Numbered from the stretch's first letter, positions 36,468 to 47,046 are shown. The stretch: DNA of 64,000 bases from Hyperoplus lanceolatus (GCA_026929865.2 CM049396.1:23579001-23643000); one strand, 5' to 3'. A program made the numbers and translations. Notes: generated by a model not told the origin, from the sequence alone.

Positions 36468-36942
36468 GGTAACACTTTATAATAACTATCCGTTGTAACT
36501 TGTTAATAGATCATTAGTAAACTCTTAATTAATGATTATTAATGATTTGTTAAGTGTTTGTTAGCAGTTTGTTAAGGATTTATAACAATGGTAGATAGTT
36601 AATAGCTTAATAATTGAATCAGTTCATCTGGGACGAGGCTGAAATAGGCTATAGACTATACACAGTTCATGGGCAACTGAGGGCAGCCCCATTTTCAAAT
36701 ATTTTTAAATAAACTCAATACACACTGTGCATGCCATGGACTTGAACGTGACGTGATCAGTTAATCTCGGATTACCTCCCAGATGAACTGATTCAATTAT
36801 TAAGCTATTAACTATCTACCATTGGTATAAATCCTTAACAAACTGCTATCAAACACTTAAAAAATCATTAATAATCATTAATTAAGAGTTTACTAATGAT
36901 CTATTAACGAGTTACAACGGATAGTTATTATAAAGTGTTACC
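36468..36942. mobile_element. 475-bp hAT MITE with 165-bp inverted arms and 8-bp duplication
   Basis: The ends are ggtaacactttataataact and its inverse. Both arms run about 165 bp to gaatcagttcatctggga and its inverse, leaving a centre of about 145 bp. The 8-mer attaagtg flanks both sides exactly (36460-36467 and 36943-36950), the hallmark of hAT transposition. There is no coding capacity. A larger element with the same ggtaacactt start lies at 57929-60594. Confidence 0.9.
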
Positions 36943-36950
36943 ATTAAGTG

Positions 36951-37525
36951 TTCATTGAACCTTTTGACGTAATACACAATTTCTCAAAAAAACATTTACG
37001 TATGTGATGTTTTGTATCATATTTGACACATCAGCCATTTATGGAAATGTATTGATCAGAACAACATACAGTATATTTTAGTTTAATAGTTTAACTCCCA
37101 ACAACTTTTTTGTGACACACTTGACTATCAGTCTAATGAATGTTGACACCCATCCCCTCGGCCCGAGTTTATTCGGATATTTGCTGCCATCTGTGTGATG
37201 CTGCTGGGGTTAATAGGATAGGTGGTAGAGCAGTAGCTGGGCGAGACCAAGCATAATGTGCAGGATTATTGTGAGGAGGCTTGGAAAGGAATGCGGCTCC
37301 ACCACCATACAGTGGCTATTATCCCAAGTCCCTGTGCGCTTGTTTTTCTTGAGTTCCCTATCTAAAACCATCAGCCCGCCCCTCCATCACAATTAGCTCA
37401 TCAGCACAGCCCCACCATCTCAATCATTTATAATGCACCAGGGGATTTCACACCATCATTCTAAGAATAAAATGCCCACACATTCTTGCTAGGTTGTCAT
37501 TCACTTTAATGTGTTTTGACAACTA
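36951..37525. other. Intron; possible conserved non-coding stretch
   Basis: The stretch at 37140-37500 is repeat-free and of balanced composition, with phrases such as cacaattagctcatcagc. It is a reasonable regulatory-element candidate, unproven. Confidence 0.35.
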
Positions 37526-38389
37526 CACTCAACAAAAATATAAACGCAACACTTTTGTTTTTGCTCCCATTTTTCATGAGATGGACTTAAAGATCTAAAA
37601 TTCATTCCAGATACACAATTGTACCATTTCTCTCAAACATTGTTCACAAATCTGTCTAAATGTGTGATAGTGAGCACTTCTGCTTTGCTGAGATAATCCA
37701 TCCCACCTCACAGGTGTGCCACATCAAGATGCTGATCTGACATCATGATTAGTGCACAGGTGTGCCTTAGACTGTCCACAATAAAAGGCCACTCTGAAAT
37801 GTGCATTTTTTTTTTATTGGGGGTCTGGGGACTCAGAACCAGTCAGTATCTGGTGTGACCACCATTTGCCTCATACAGTGCAACACATCTTCTTCGCATA
37901 GAGTTTATCAGATTGTCAATTGTGGCCTGTGGAATGTTGGTACACTCCTCTTCAATGGCTGTGCGAAGTTGCTGGAGACGGCTTATGGTGGAGAAATGAA
38001 CATTCAATGCACGAGCAACAGATCTGGTTGACATTCCTGCTGTCAGCATGCCAATTGCACGCTCCCTCAATGCTTGTGGCATCTGTGGCATTTTGCTGTG
38101 AGACAAAACTGCACATTTCAGGGTGGCCTTTTATTGTGGACAGTCTAAGGCACACCTGTGCACTAATCATGATGTCAGATCAGCATCTTGATGTGGCACA
38201 CCTGTGAGGTGGGATGGATTATCTCAGCAAAGCAGAAGTGCTCACTATCACACATTTAGACAGATTTGTGAACAATGTTTGAGAGAAATGGTACAATTGT
38301 GTATCTGGAATGAATTTTAGATCTTTAAGTCCATCTCATGAAAAATGGGAGCAAAAACAAAAGTGTTGCGTTTATATTTTTGTTGAGTG
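37526..38389 (-). mobile_element. Tc1-like element, internally deleted, 279-bp inverted repeats
   Basis: The element begins cactcaacaaaaatataaac and ends with the inverse, flanked by TA at 37524-37525 and 38390-38391. The left arm 37526-37804 and right arm 38111-38389 are each 279 bp and almost identical. Between them lies one short transposase-derived frame on the minus strand. A full-length relative would be about 1.6 kb, so roughly half has been lost. The near-identical arms and the open frame suggest a fairly recent copy. Confidence 0.92.
37843..38106 (-). CDS. Mini-transposase: Tc1 N-terminal helix-turn-helix joined in frame to the C-terminal tail
   Basis: The 87-codon frame starts MSHSKMPQMPQALRERAIGM and continues LTAGMSTRSVARALNVHFST, then ISRLQ. 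This is the first helix-turn-helix of the Tc1 paired-like DNA-binding domain. It then passes directly to QLRTAIEEECTNIPQATIDN and ends RRRCVALYEANGGHTRY, the last residues of the same transposase family (comparison from memory). The second DNA-binding half and the whole DDE catalytic core are missing, so it cannot catalyse transposition. The junction falls at a Leu-Gln/Gln-Gln-Leu overlap, consistent with deletion at a short shared sequence that kept the frame. If made, the product could still contact transposon ends. No promoter or transcript evidence. Confidence 0.7.
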   Translation of the reverse strand: MSHSKMPQMPQALRERAIGMLTAGMSTRSVARALNVHFSTISRLQQLRTAIEEECTNIPQATIDNLINSMRRRCVALYEANGGHTRY

Positions 38390-38456
38390 TAAATCAAACA
38401 TTGCTGTCTCGACTGGACCACAGACAGCATATACTGATTACTCACAGCTCAGTTTG

Positions 38457-38460
<4 letters not shown>

Positions 38461-38487
<27 letters not shown>

Positions 38488-38489
38488 CC
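38461..38489. repeat. CA microsatellite
   Basis: About 14 CA units. Confidence 0.9.
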
Positions 38490-39105
38490 ACACTGTGCAC
38501 ACATGTTGTCCTACAAGAGATTGTTGTTGTAAATAGTTGCTCTAGTTTAACCTGTTCACGTACATTTGTTCGGATATCAAAAGCCACTGTGAGTGTCCTG
38601 ACCTTTGCAGTATTGCAAGTGAACCTTCCAGCCTCAAGCTGTCTCACCCAAACGTATGAGTGTGGCCTGCAGAAGGCTGCTGGGGATGGATTCACTATAT
38701 CAGAAATTTTTTTTTTAGAATACATGGCAATCAGTTAGAGGTCTGACCTTTCTACTGTTTTCTACTGTGTATTGAAGCCTGTGTTTTCAATTTCTTATAG
38801 TGTAATGTGGAATGTGGAATTAAACTACAATACAAATTGTAACATAATAATACATGTTCTGTGTGAATATTTGTTTTGTTGTGCACAGTTAAACAAATGT
38901 AAATCAATCGCGTTATTTGGTTTCATATCCAAAAAGCAGAACCACAATAGTTCACTATACTGTATACACATTTGAGGAGATTTTAAATATGTTCTGATAG
39001 TATATTCCCTAAGTAAGAGTGCAAAGTATAGCACCCAAAATGAGGTGTGGTTTTCAGTGGGAAAACAAGTCCATACTGCAACATTTGAGTGATGGTTCTA
39101 GCAAC
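38490..39105. other. Intron, no recognised features
   Basis: AT-rich unique-looking sequence. Confidence 0.4.
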
Positions 39106-39370
39106 CCTTTCTCATCAAAATTACGTTCCCAGAGGACTATTCGGCATTCTCAATTACGTTTGACCATTTACGTATTTTGTCCGTGATTACGTTTTTATGA
39201 ACATATTCGGCATTCTCAATTACGTTTGACTGAAAAACGTATTTTGTCCGAAATTACGTTTTTATGAACATATCGCAAACAAGTTCGTTCTCAGCCTAGA
39301 GCTGTTCAGGATGCTCAATTACGTTTGGCTACAAAACGTATTGATTACGTTTTAATAAACATATCGCATA
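39106..39370. repeat. Subterminal array of TTACGT words (left copy)
   Basis: TTACGT occurs eight times and the inverse-type aaaacgta twice in 265 bp. The repeating frame is cggcattctcaattacgttt, then acgtattttgtccg, then attacgtttttatgaacata, in three progressively diverged versions. The right arm carries the same array inverted at about 45318-45582. Such reiterated short words at element ends are typical of transposase-binding sites; here that is inference. Confidence 0.8.
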
Positions 39371-39546
39371 CATTCGTTCTCAGCCTATTTTTAGCCATTT
39401 ATTTACCTCTAGGATTATGTTTGGTTGAAGTGTGCATTGTCTGGGCGGCTGCCTGAACTACAGCGCTGCAGGAAATTAATATGTTCCATAGATATGTTCA
39501 CATGTTTCTTCATTCATTCATTCAAACAGGAAATCGACGTTCCGAC

Positions 39547-39640
39547 ATGGCCACGCCCCCTTTGGGTGGAAAACAAAGCGATTTTGACTATAATGCAAAA
39601 AATTGCGGTCCAAAACGGCACAAAAAGAAAACGATCAGAG
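39547..39640 (+). other. Candidate first exon inside the left inverted arm
   Basis: An ATG in good context (G at -3 and +4) at 39547 opens 31 codons, MATPPLGGKQSDFDYNAKNC then GPKRHKKKTIR. The frame ends at cagag before gtaaataag, a credible splice donor. The KRHKKK cluster resembles a nuclear-localisation signal. If real, it would be an N-terminal exon of the parent element's gene duplicated into the inverted repeat. The equivalent region of the right arm is similar but not identical. No family recognised; chance remains a real alternative. Confidence 0.3.
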
Positions 39641-40796
39641 GTAAATAAGTTACAATTTGACCGACAGACACAATGTTAAGATCCTTTACAACTACTCTGC
39701 CAGCTAGATAACGTTAAACTAGACTACGGAACTACACAGGGCTGCAGGGAAAATAGGGTGACGTCAGACGCACGCCCCTCTACAAACCAATCAGTATCGA
39801 GGAATGCTAAACGAGCCTATCGGCAGCCCTGAGCTAAAAAGATTTCTAGCGAGACCTATGTACTTTATTTTCATAATCTTGATATTGCGAATTCATATGA
39901 TCTGTCTGAAGTCTGATAGGCTAATTCTCAAGAAATGTTCGGTACACAAATAGGCTACGTGCCAAGCTGTTGATCAACTGGACACAATCAAAGATAGCAC
40001 ACACACACACAGCTGACAAGAGCGCTCCCTCCCTCCCTCCACCCGCCGCCGAGTTTTTTTTCCCAGAGCAAATTTTTGAAGTCAAGGGTTATCATGGTGA
40101 CACAAATACGTCACACTTCAGCTAGTAAGTGCATAAACATATGTTTTGAAAACATATCTAGCGAGAAATACATCAGAATATCATTATATTCGGTAATTGG
40201 GAGTATCTGATCTCTATTTGGTTAGTTTGCTGACGTATTTACCACCGTTGCTATGTAATCCTACATTTCCCATCATCCTTTTTAGGGCTGGGTGGACCCG
40301 TTCGACTCCTATCAGAGTGTCTGCCGATTCAGGGCGCATTCCATTTACAATTCAGGGCCTCCGCCGTAAAACCACAAGTCAGACATGTTCACACGGCTGA
40401 CACTTCCGTTCTGCCCCATCATAATAAAAAAAACTTAACAGGAAGTAGGTTACATTATTCCCCTCCTCCGAAACGTCCCCGTTTCCACACAGAAACATCA
40501 TAAGGGCCCTTAGGAATAATGGAACCACTTACAGAAACATGCTGCACTACCAAAAAATTAATAAAATAACTTGAATTGAACACATTCTTTATAGGCCTAC
40601 CCTAAACCTTAAAGCATGTAGGCTAGGGAAACTATTTCTGTAAGAAAAATGTGTTTTATAGCCTTTGTGGTTGTATAATTTAAAGTTTCTGATCAAATAT
40701 GTGGCGGATTATACATGAAATTATAAAACAATTAAATGTACAGTTTAAAATTTCATTGAATAGGCTTCTTGAACTTACTAAAGCAGTACTCTACAA

Positions 40797-40798
<2 letters not shown>

Positions 40799-40846
<48 letters not shown>

Positions 40847-40856
40847 TGCGTGTGTC
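40799..40856. repeat. Compound TG / CGTG microsatellite
   Basis: A TG run passes into about six CGTG units and back to TG. CGTG runs are CpG-containing and prone to left-handed DNA. Confidence 0.9.
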
Positions 40857-41560
40857 ACATCTTGTAGCCTACCCTGACAGGGATTTGGTTGTTTTCTTTT
40901 AGTTAATGATATTAAATGTTGCTATAAATTGTGCATAGCCTACACATAATATAAAACTAGGTGCATATTGAATGTGAATCCTGCAACTGAAAGTATTTGG
41001 AAGGAGTAGGCCAGTTACTCAAATGGGAGTAGTTTAAAGATTGCTTTATTCATGATTTTGACCTTAAAAAGGTAGAATTTTAGGCAGTCTTATGAACAGT
41101 GCTTAATCAGTGTTTGCGGTGTGGTGTGGCAGTGTTTATTATTTTCTGCATATGCAGTTGACTCAGTATATTGTCCCCTGTCTTAATGGTAAGTGGTCTT
41201 GACGGCGGTTTGTCCACCACACACTTGGCATGATATACAGGTGAAATTTGAATATCGTGCAAAAGTTCATTTATTTCAGTAATTCAACTTTATAGGTGAA
41301 AATAATATCTTATACAGACTCATTACATACAAAGTGAGATATGTGAAGCCTTTATTTTTTATAATTGTGATTATTATGGCTTACAGTTTATAAAAACCCC
41401 AAATTCAAAATCTCAGAAAATTAGAATATTACATAAAATCAATAAAAAAAGGATTTTAAATACAGAACTGTCGGCCCTCTAGAAAGTATAATCATGCATA
41501 TGTACTAAGTACTTGGTTTGGGCCCCTTTTGCATGAATTATTGCCTAAATATTGCCTCTA

Positions 41561-41697
41561 TATGTTGTGAGTGTATTATTGTGAGTGAACATGTAACTTG
41601 TTGCTGCCTCTTGGCCAGGACTCCCTTGAAAAAGAGGTTTTTAATCTCAATGGGACTTTCCTGGTTAAATAAAGGTTAAAAAAAAAAAAAAAAAAAA
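41561..41697 (+). repeat. LINE 3' tail with poly-A, inserted in the left Tc1 arm
   Basis: The phrase ttggccaggactcccttgaa, then ctttcctggttaaataaagg, then about 20 A is the ending of a common fish non-LTR family. It is the same family as 16735-16860. It is absent from the opposite arm. Confidence 0.7.
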
Positions 41698-42607
41698 GCG
41701 TGGCATGGATGCTATCAGTCTGTGGCACTGCTGAGGTGCTATGGAAGCCCCTGGGTTGCTTTGATGTGGCCTTCAGCTCCTCTGTATCGTTGGGTCTGGT
41801 GTGTATCATCTTCCTCTTGACAATAGTCCATAGTTTCTCTATGGAGTTCAGGTCAGGAGAGTTGTCTGGCCATTCATGCAGAGTAATACCATGGTCAGTC
41901 AACCAGTTACCAGTGGTTTATGGTACCGTGGGCAGGTGCCAAGTCTAGCTGGAAATGGAAATTGTCATCTCCATAAAGCTTGTCAACAGACAGAAGCATG
42001 AAGTGCTCCAAAATCTTCTGGTAGATGGCTGTGGTGACTTTGGACTTGATAACACAGTGGACCAACAGCAGCGGATGACATGATACCTCAAATCATCACT
42101 GATCCAAATTAAATGTTGCGTTTCATTTGGAAATCAAGGTTCCACAGTCTAGAGGAAGAGTGGAGGGGCACAACATCCAAGGGGCTTGAAGACCACTGTC
42201 AAGTTTCAACAGTCAGTGATGATTTGAGGCACCATGTCATCTGATGGTGTTGGTCCACTGTGTTATCAAGTCCAAAGTCACCACCAGCTGTCTACCAGGA
42301 GATTTTAGAGCACTTCATGCTTCTGTCTGTTGACAAGCTTTGTGGAGATGCTGAATTACTTTTTCCAGCAAGACTTGACACCTGTCCACAGTGCCAAAAC
42401 CACAAGTAACTGGTTGACTGACCATGGTATTACAGTGTTGATTGGCCAGACAACTCTCCTGACCTGAACCCAATAGAGAAACTATGGACTATTGTCAAGA
42501 GGAAGATGATACACACCAGACCCAACAATACAGAGGAGCTGAAGGCCACTATCAAAGCAACCTGGGCTTCCATAACACCTCAGCAGTGCCACAGACAGAT
42601 AGCATCC

Positions 42608-42671
42608 TTTGGAAGCGCATTGTGAAGCGCCTTGTGACCCTGGTCTGTGAAGGGCGCTATATAAATAAAAG

Positions 42672-42703
<32 letters not shown>
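42608..42703 (+). repeat. LINE 3' tail with (TTAC)n, inserted in the right Tc1 arm
   Basis: The phrase gaagggcgctatataaataa, then a (ttac)8-9 tail, is flanked by a short catcc duplication. It belongs to a different non-LTR family from the left-arm insertion. Confidence 0.7.
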
Positions 42704-42705
<2 letters not shown>

Positions 42706-43042
42706 TCCATGCCACACCGCATTTAGGCAATAATTTGTGCAAAGGGGGCCCAAACCAAGTACTTAGTACATATGCATGATTATACTTTATAGAGGGCCGA
42801 CATTTTTGTATTTAAAATCCTTTTTTTATTGATTTTATGTAATATTCAAATTTTCTGAGATTTAGAATTTGGGGTTTTCATAAGCTGTAAGCCATAATAA
42901 TCACAATTATAACAAATAAAGGCTTGAAATATCTCACTTTGAATGTAATGAGTCTATATAATATATTAGTTTCACCATTTAGGTTGAATTACTGAAATAA
43001 ATGAACTTTTGCACGATATTCTAATTTTTCGAGTTTCACCTG

Positions 43043-43436
43043 TATTGATAAGAGATTTATTCTTGTTCTTTTCATACGGGCAGCGACATTCCACGTATGT
43101 ATCGCGCTGGACCTGTGGTGTAGCATTGGGCGAGGAAGCCTTGACAGCGCCCTGATTTAATCTGCAAGGTTAAGATCCCTCTATAACAGTTTTTCCAATG
43201 ACTCTAGCCTATTTTGTTCAAACTGCCTTTGTATTTCACATCCCTCAATTAGCACCTGTCACTTTCACATGGGCCTATTTTAAATAAATATTCAGATGAT
43301 TCAGCAGATGCAAGGTGTGTCAGTTCTGTGTGCAGTTCACAGGACAGTTTACAGGGACAGGGAACAGGTGGACAGTAGTGTTCGGGCATGGTAGGAGCTA
43401 CACACCTCTTAAATTTAACCAAGGTTGAGAGATGGA
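43043..43436. other. Core of the 6.5-kb element, no recognised feature
   Basis: Unrecognised sequence between the Tc1 fold-back and the LINE piece. Confidence 0.4.
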
Positions 43437-43439
43437 TAT

Positions 43440-43800
43440 GGATTTTGGGAGGACCAGGAGGACTAGGCTAAATCTCCATTCTGGGAGAAGAGGTTGAGTT
43501 GATGGAGGGCTACAGAAACCTGGGCATTTAATTAAACAACAGACTGCATGAAGGGACAGCGCAGACTCTACTTCATGAGCAAATCCTTATTAACCTGTTA
43601 CTAAGCCCAGTTGGTTGTGGAGAGAATGATAATGCACAAGCTGCTGAAGATGATGGACAGCATCACCTTCAGCTATTTGACCACTACAGAAAGTCATTCC
43701 TGATACAATCCACAATAACTGCTACTACAATGCCACACTTTCCCTATGGCAATAAATAAAGTACATTATCCATCTATAAGTCCATCCATCCATGCAGGTA
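43440..43800 (+). repeat. LINE fragment: reverse transcriptase 3' end and tail
   Basis: In worn frames it reads VVERMIMHKLLKMMDSI-like and later YRKSFL-like sequence. These match the region after the reverse transcriptase of fish non-LTR elements (YRYLG..., ...YRKSFLP...). It ends with aataaataaagtacattatc and a (tccatcca) tail. No intact frame remains. A related piece lies at 61425-61800. Confidence 0.6.
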
Positions 43801-44452
43801 TATTTAAACAACGCCTATGCATATGGGTTCTGTATTATAATCTCTGAAGGACACACCTTTTGGTTTACTATTTCCACAAGAAAACAAATGAGCAAACAAA
43901 AAGCTTAATTTTCCATATTGGGCCTTCAAATTGATCATAAAATCAACCTTGCGGTAAAGAACACCAACTGAATACATTGCTGGAAAGGTGCTAATGTTGA
44001 GAGTGTGAAGATTGTACAATTTTACATTTAAACACACCTACAATTCACCACCATGCTTTTGATTAGATTTAATTTATTTGCACAATAAAAACAACAAAGA
44101 ACATTGGCCACAGAAATATAAAATATAAAACATTTTTTAAAAGGCAACATATTGTGCAGGTGAGATATATATATATAAAAAAGTTGTGAATGATATCTTA
44201 CTTCAAAGATCATTTAATGTAAAATACTGAAGAAAATAGAAGTAATTTAATCCACAAGGTTATACAGAGGTAAAAAGACAAGCAAAGTGGGTATATGGTT
44301 GTAGTTGTCCTGCTTATTTAACTGTAAAGGCCGCCTACAACTCCTTATTCGTGATAACCATCAAACTACATCGTGCACATTTACTGAGTGACGATTGTGT
44401 TGCATTTCTCACAAACAACAATGATCATCTCACAACGATTTATGCTCTTCGT
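43801..44452. other. Core of the 6.5-kb element, no recognised feature
   Basis: AT-rich sequence leading to the right arm. Nothing was recognised. Confidence 0.4.
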
Positions 44453-45589
44453 AGCTCAGGGCTGCCGCTATAGGCTCGTTTCGCGTCACGTGACATTCCT
44501 CGACATTGATTGGTTTGTAGAGGGGCGTGCGTCTGACGTCACCCTTCCTCAGGTCGGCAATACGTCATCTAGACAGAACTCTCGTGGCAGTACTCAAAGA
44601 CAGCGCGATCATTCAAAATAAGCGTTATAGCTCAAATCTGCAATGTCCTGAGCTGTTTTGTGGTTTACAAAGTAAAAAACAAACATCATGGTTTTATTCC
44701 TTTGCCATGCCCCCAAAAATTCCCCTAAAGAAGGGCTGTATGACAGCAGGAAGCTCCCGGCTGCGCTCTGCATTCAGTGGGAGTTTGCTATCGTAACGAA
44801 CAATTAGTTCACGTGTAATCAGCTTACATAGAGACTCAGTGAGGTGAATATATACATCAGGGCATGATATCTCTGGCCAATGGGTCGGATCATTGCGCCA
44901 GATTGATGCTGAGAGACTAGACACACATAGTTTTAGATTGATCAAATTAATCATTTAACGTTATCTAGCTGGCAGAGTTGTTGTAAAGGATCTTAACATT
45001 GTGTCTGTCGGTTAAATTTTAACTTATTTATCTCTGATCGTTTTCTTTTTGTGCTGTTTTGGACCGCAATTTTGCATTATAGTCAAAATCGCTTTGTTTT
45101 CCACCCAAAGGGGGCGTGGCCATGTCGGAACGTTGATTGCCTTCACCAGTTTGTTTGAATGAATGAATGAATGAATGAAGAAACATGTGAACATATCTAT
45201 GGAACATATTAATTTCCTGCAGCGCTGTAGTTCAGGCAGCCGACCAGACAATGCACACTTCAACCAAACATAAGCCTAGAGGTAAATAAATGGCAAAAAA
45301 TAGGCTGAGAACGAATGTATGCGATATGTTTATTAAAACGTAATCAATACGTTTTGTAGCCAAACGTAATTGAGCATCCTGAACAGCTCTAGGCTGAGAA
45401 CGAACTTGTTTGCGATATGTTCATAAAAACGTAATTTCGGACAAAATACGTTTTTCAGTCAAACGTAATTGAGAATGCCGAATATGTTCATAAAAACGTA
45501 ATCACGGACAAAATACGTAAATGGTCAAACGTAATTGAGAATGCCGAATAGTCCTCTGGGAACGTAATTTTGATGAGAAAGGTTGTTTT

Positions 45590-45985
45590 TGGAGTTGTGT
45601 TTTCTTTTTTTTAAAAAAAAAAAAAATTAAAGAACCTTTTTTTTGTGGTAGTAGTTTTTTTTTTTATTAAAAGGATTTTTTTTTGGGGGGGTGTTTAAAA
45701 TTTTTTGTTTAATATACATGTTTTTTTTGTGTGTGTTTTGTTTGAGGGGAAGAATTTGTGTTTGTTGAAGTTTAAACCCGTAACGAAAAAAAAAAAGAAG
45801 GAGTTGTGGCCGGCACCAACAAAAAAATTAGACAAAAGCCACCACTAAAATAAGAAAAGGAAAGAGGAAAGGGAGGTAAAGAAAACTTGGAGTTTTTTAA
45901 AAAAAATACACCACAAAAAATGAGAACCCCCAAAAAGGGGGGAGGATATGACTTTTCCCCCCCCCCCCCAAAGCCCCAAGAATGT
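45590..45985. other. Homopolymer-inflated stretch, suspected low-quality assembly
   Basis: Runs of 7-14 identical bases (T, A, G and C) occur every few bases here, including 13-14 C at about 45957-45970. This density is unlike anything else in the window. It begins within 10 bp of the right end of the 6.5-kb inverted repeat. The sequence looks like single-pass long-read error rather than biology. Confidence 0.6.
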
Positions 45986-46950
45986 CCAGTGAAGAAATGT
46001 TTTTCTACATTAACACGTGACAACTGCAGAGGTCTGCATAGAAGGAAGTTTAGAGTTGTGACAAACACTCTAGCGCTCTATTCCCTCATTCCCTCATTCA
46101 CGAGTCAATTTCTACTTAGTGTTGCTAGAGAGAGCTTGTCATACAAGCGACTTGAGAGCATCTAGTTTTCAGCTGGCTGTCTCTTTGGTGCTGCTCCCGA
46201 TTACTTTATTGCAATTAAATCAAACATGATACTGTATCATGCTTTAGCTTCATGTCACTTATTTGAAAATAGAATATTTCTAATGTGTGTAATTCTGTCT
46301 TAAAATCATCCTAGCAAGCAAGAAAATTAAGTTTTTTCATCATGATACAGTGTATAAATAAATTTGAATTTATCTCCATCAAAAACATACATAGAGACAC
46401 CCCATTAAAGACATGCACACACATTCAGAGACTTCAGATTCACGTAGATTCAATCGCCTTCTTTCCGTTTGATCAAGGAAATCCTCAGCAGTAGATATGA
46501 TTTGATATGGGAATGAGTCTGGGGTATACACAGTGGCCCCCTTCATCAGAGGGAATCAGTTTTTTTTTTATCTCCCTTTGCCTTGGACAAGCTTTCCTCT
46601 TTGACAGATCAAGCATAAACAGGCCTTGATCAACGGATTACTTATTATTAAAAACTCCCACCACTTCAAGAGCGGCCTGCTGTGACAGATGTTCCACGTG
46701 CAAAACGCCCATGATCATTCATGGCCAGTGATTTAGTGAAGGTTGGAGTTATTACTCTGAAACCAAACTCATAATCAGAGTGATAACATCAATGTAAGCA
46801 CTCACTTATAAAGGTTAATGCAAAAGAGAGCGTTCATGATTTGGGCCTTCTAGGACAGTTTACAGTGTGATTCTTTTTTATAAAATAGTGACACCGTTTT
46901 AGGTAAATAATGTGAATGTACTGGAGCTTAGGGTCTAAGGGCAGAGGGTG
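45986..46950. other. Intron; possible conserved non-coding stretch
   Basis: No repeats were recognised. The stretch at 46440-46860 has balanced composition with homeodomain-type words and is a candidate conserved region. Confidence 0.35.
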
Positions 46951-46954
46951 TCGT

Positions 46955-47046
46955 ACTGTGTACAGACTGTGAAACCCTGAGGAAAATGGCTATTTGTGAT
47001 TTTGGGCTATAGAAATACAACTGATTTGAATTTGATTTGATTTGAG
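46955..47046 (+). repeat. LINE 3' tail with TTGATTTGA repeats
   Basis: The phrase gactgtgaaaccctgaggaa, then gtgattttgggctatagaaa, then aactgatttgaatttgattt is a worn copy of a fish LINE ending (...gatattgggctatataaataaaactgacttgacttga). Confidence 0.65.

Larger units (their letters stand above)
41238..43042. mobile_element. Fold-back Tc1 element: two inverted copies of the transposase 3' half
   Basis: The ends caggtgaaattt and tttcacctg are flanked by TA (41236-41237 and 43043-43044). Unlike a normal Tc1 copy, both halves carry the same coding segment, facing each other. The minus strand of the left half reads TDHGITLHEWPDNSPDLNSI, then EKLWTIVKRKM. The plus strand of the right half reads the same WPDNSPDLNPIEKLWTIVKRKM around the third catalytic residue. 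The arms extend to about 42104 and from about 42212, leaving a centre of about 107 bp. The arms are clearly diverged (more than the outer element's arms). No full transposase is possible from this arrangement. Confidence 0.85.
39106..45582. mobile_element. 6.5-kb element with very long, near-identical inverted arms and a terminal ACGT array
   Basis: The left end cctttctcatcaaaattacg and following sequence are matched by the inverted right end. The left arm runs to about 39848 (743 bp). The right arm is 44453-45582 (1,130 bp) and carries an extra segment of about 400 bp (about 44550-44955). Over the outer 500 bp the arms differ at only a few positions. The outer 260 bp hold about ten ACGT cores, mostly attacgttt, arranged as three tandem sub-repeats. 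Further in are CpG-rich sequence, a TGACGTCA palindrome and a CCAAT word. The core holds a Tc1 fold-back, LINE pieces and no recognised transposase. No target duplication was resolved. The superfamily is unknown. Confidence 0.75.

Noticed and set aside
39106-45582. Polinton or other large virus-like element
   Set aside because: Long inverted arms suggested it, but no polymerase, integrase or capsid-type frame is visible, the size is too small and the termini differ. Left as an unclassified element.
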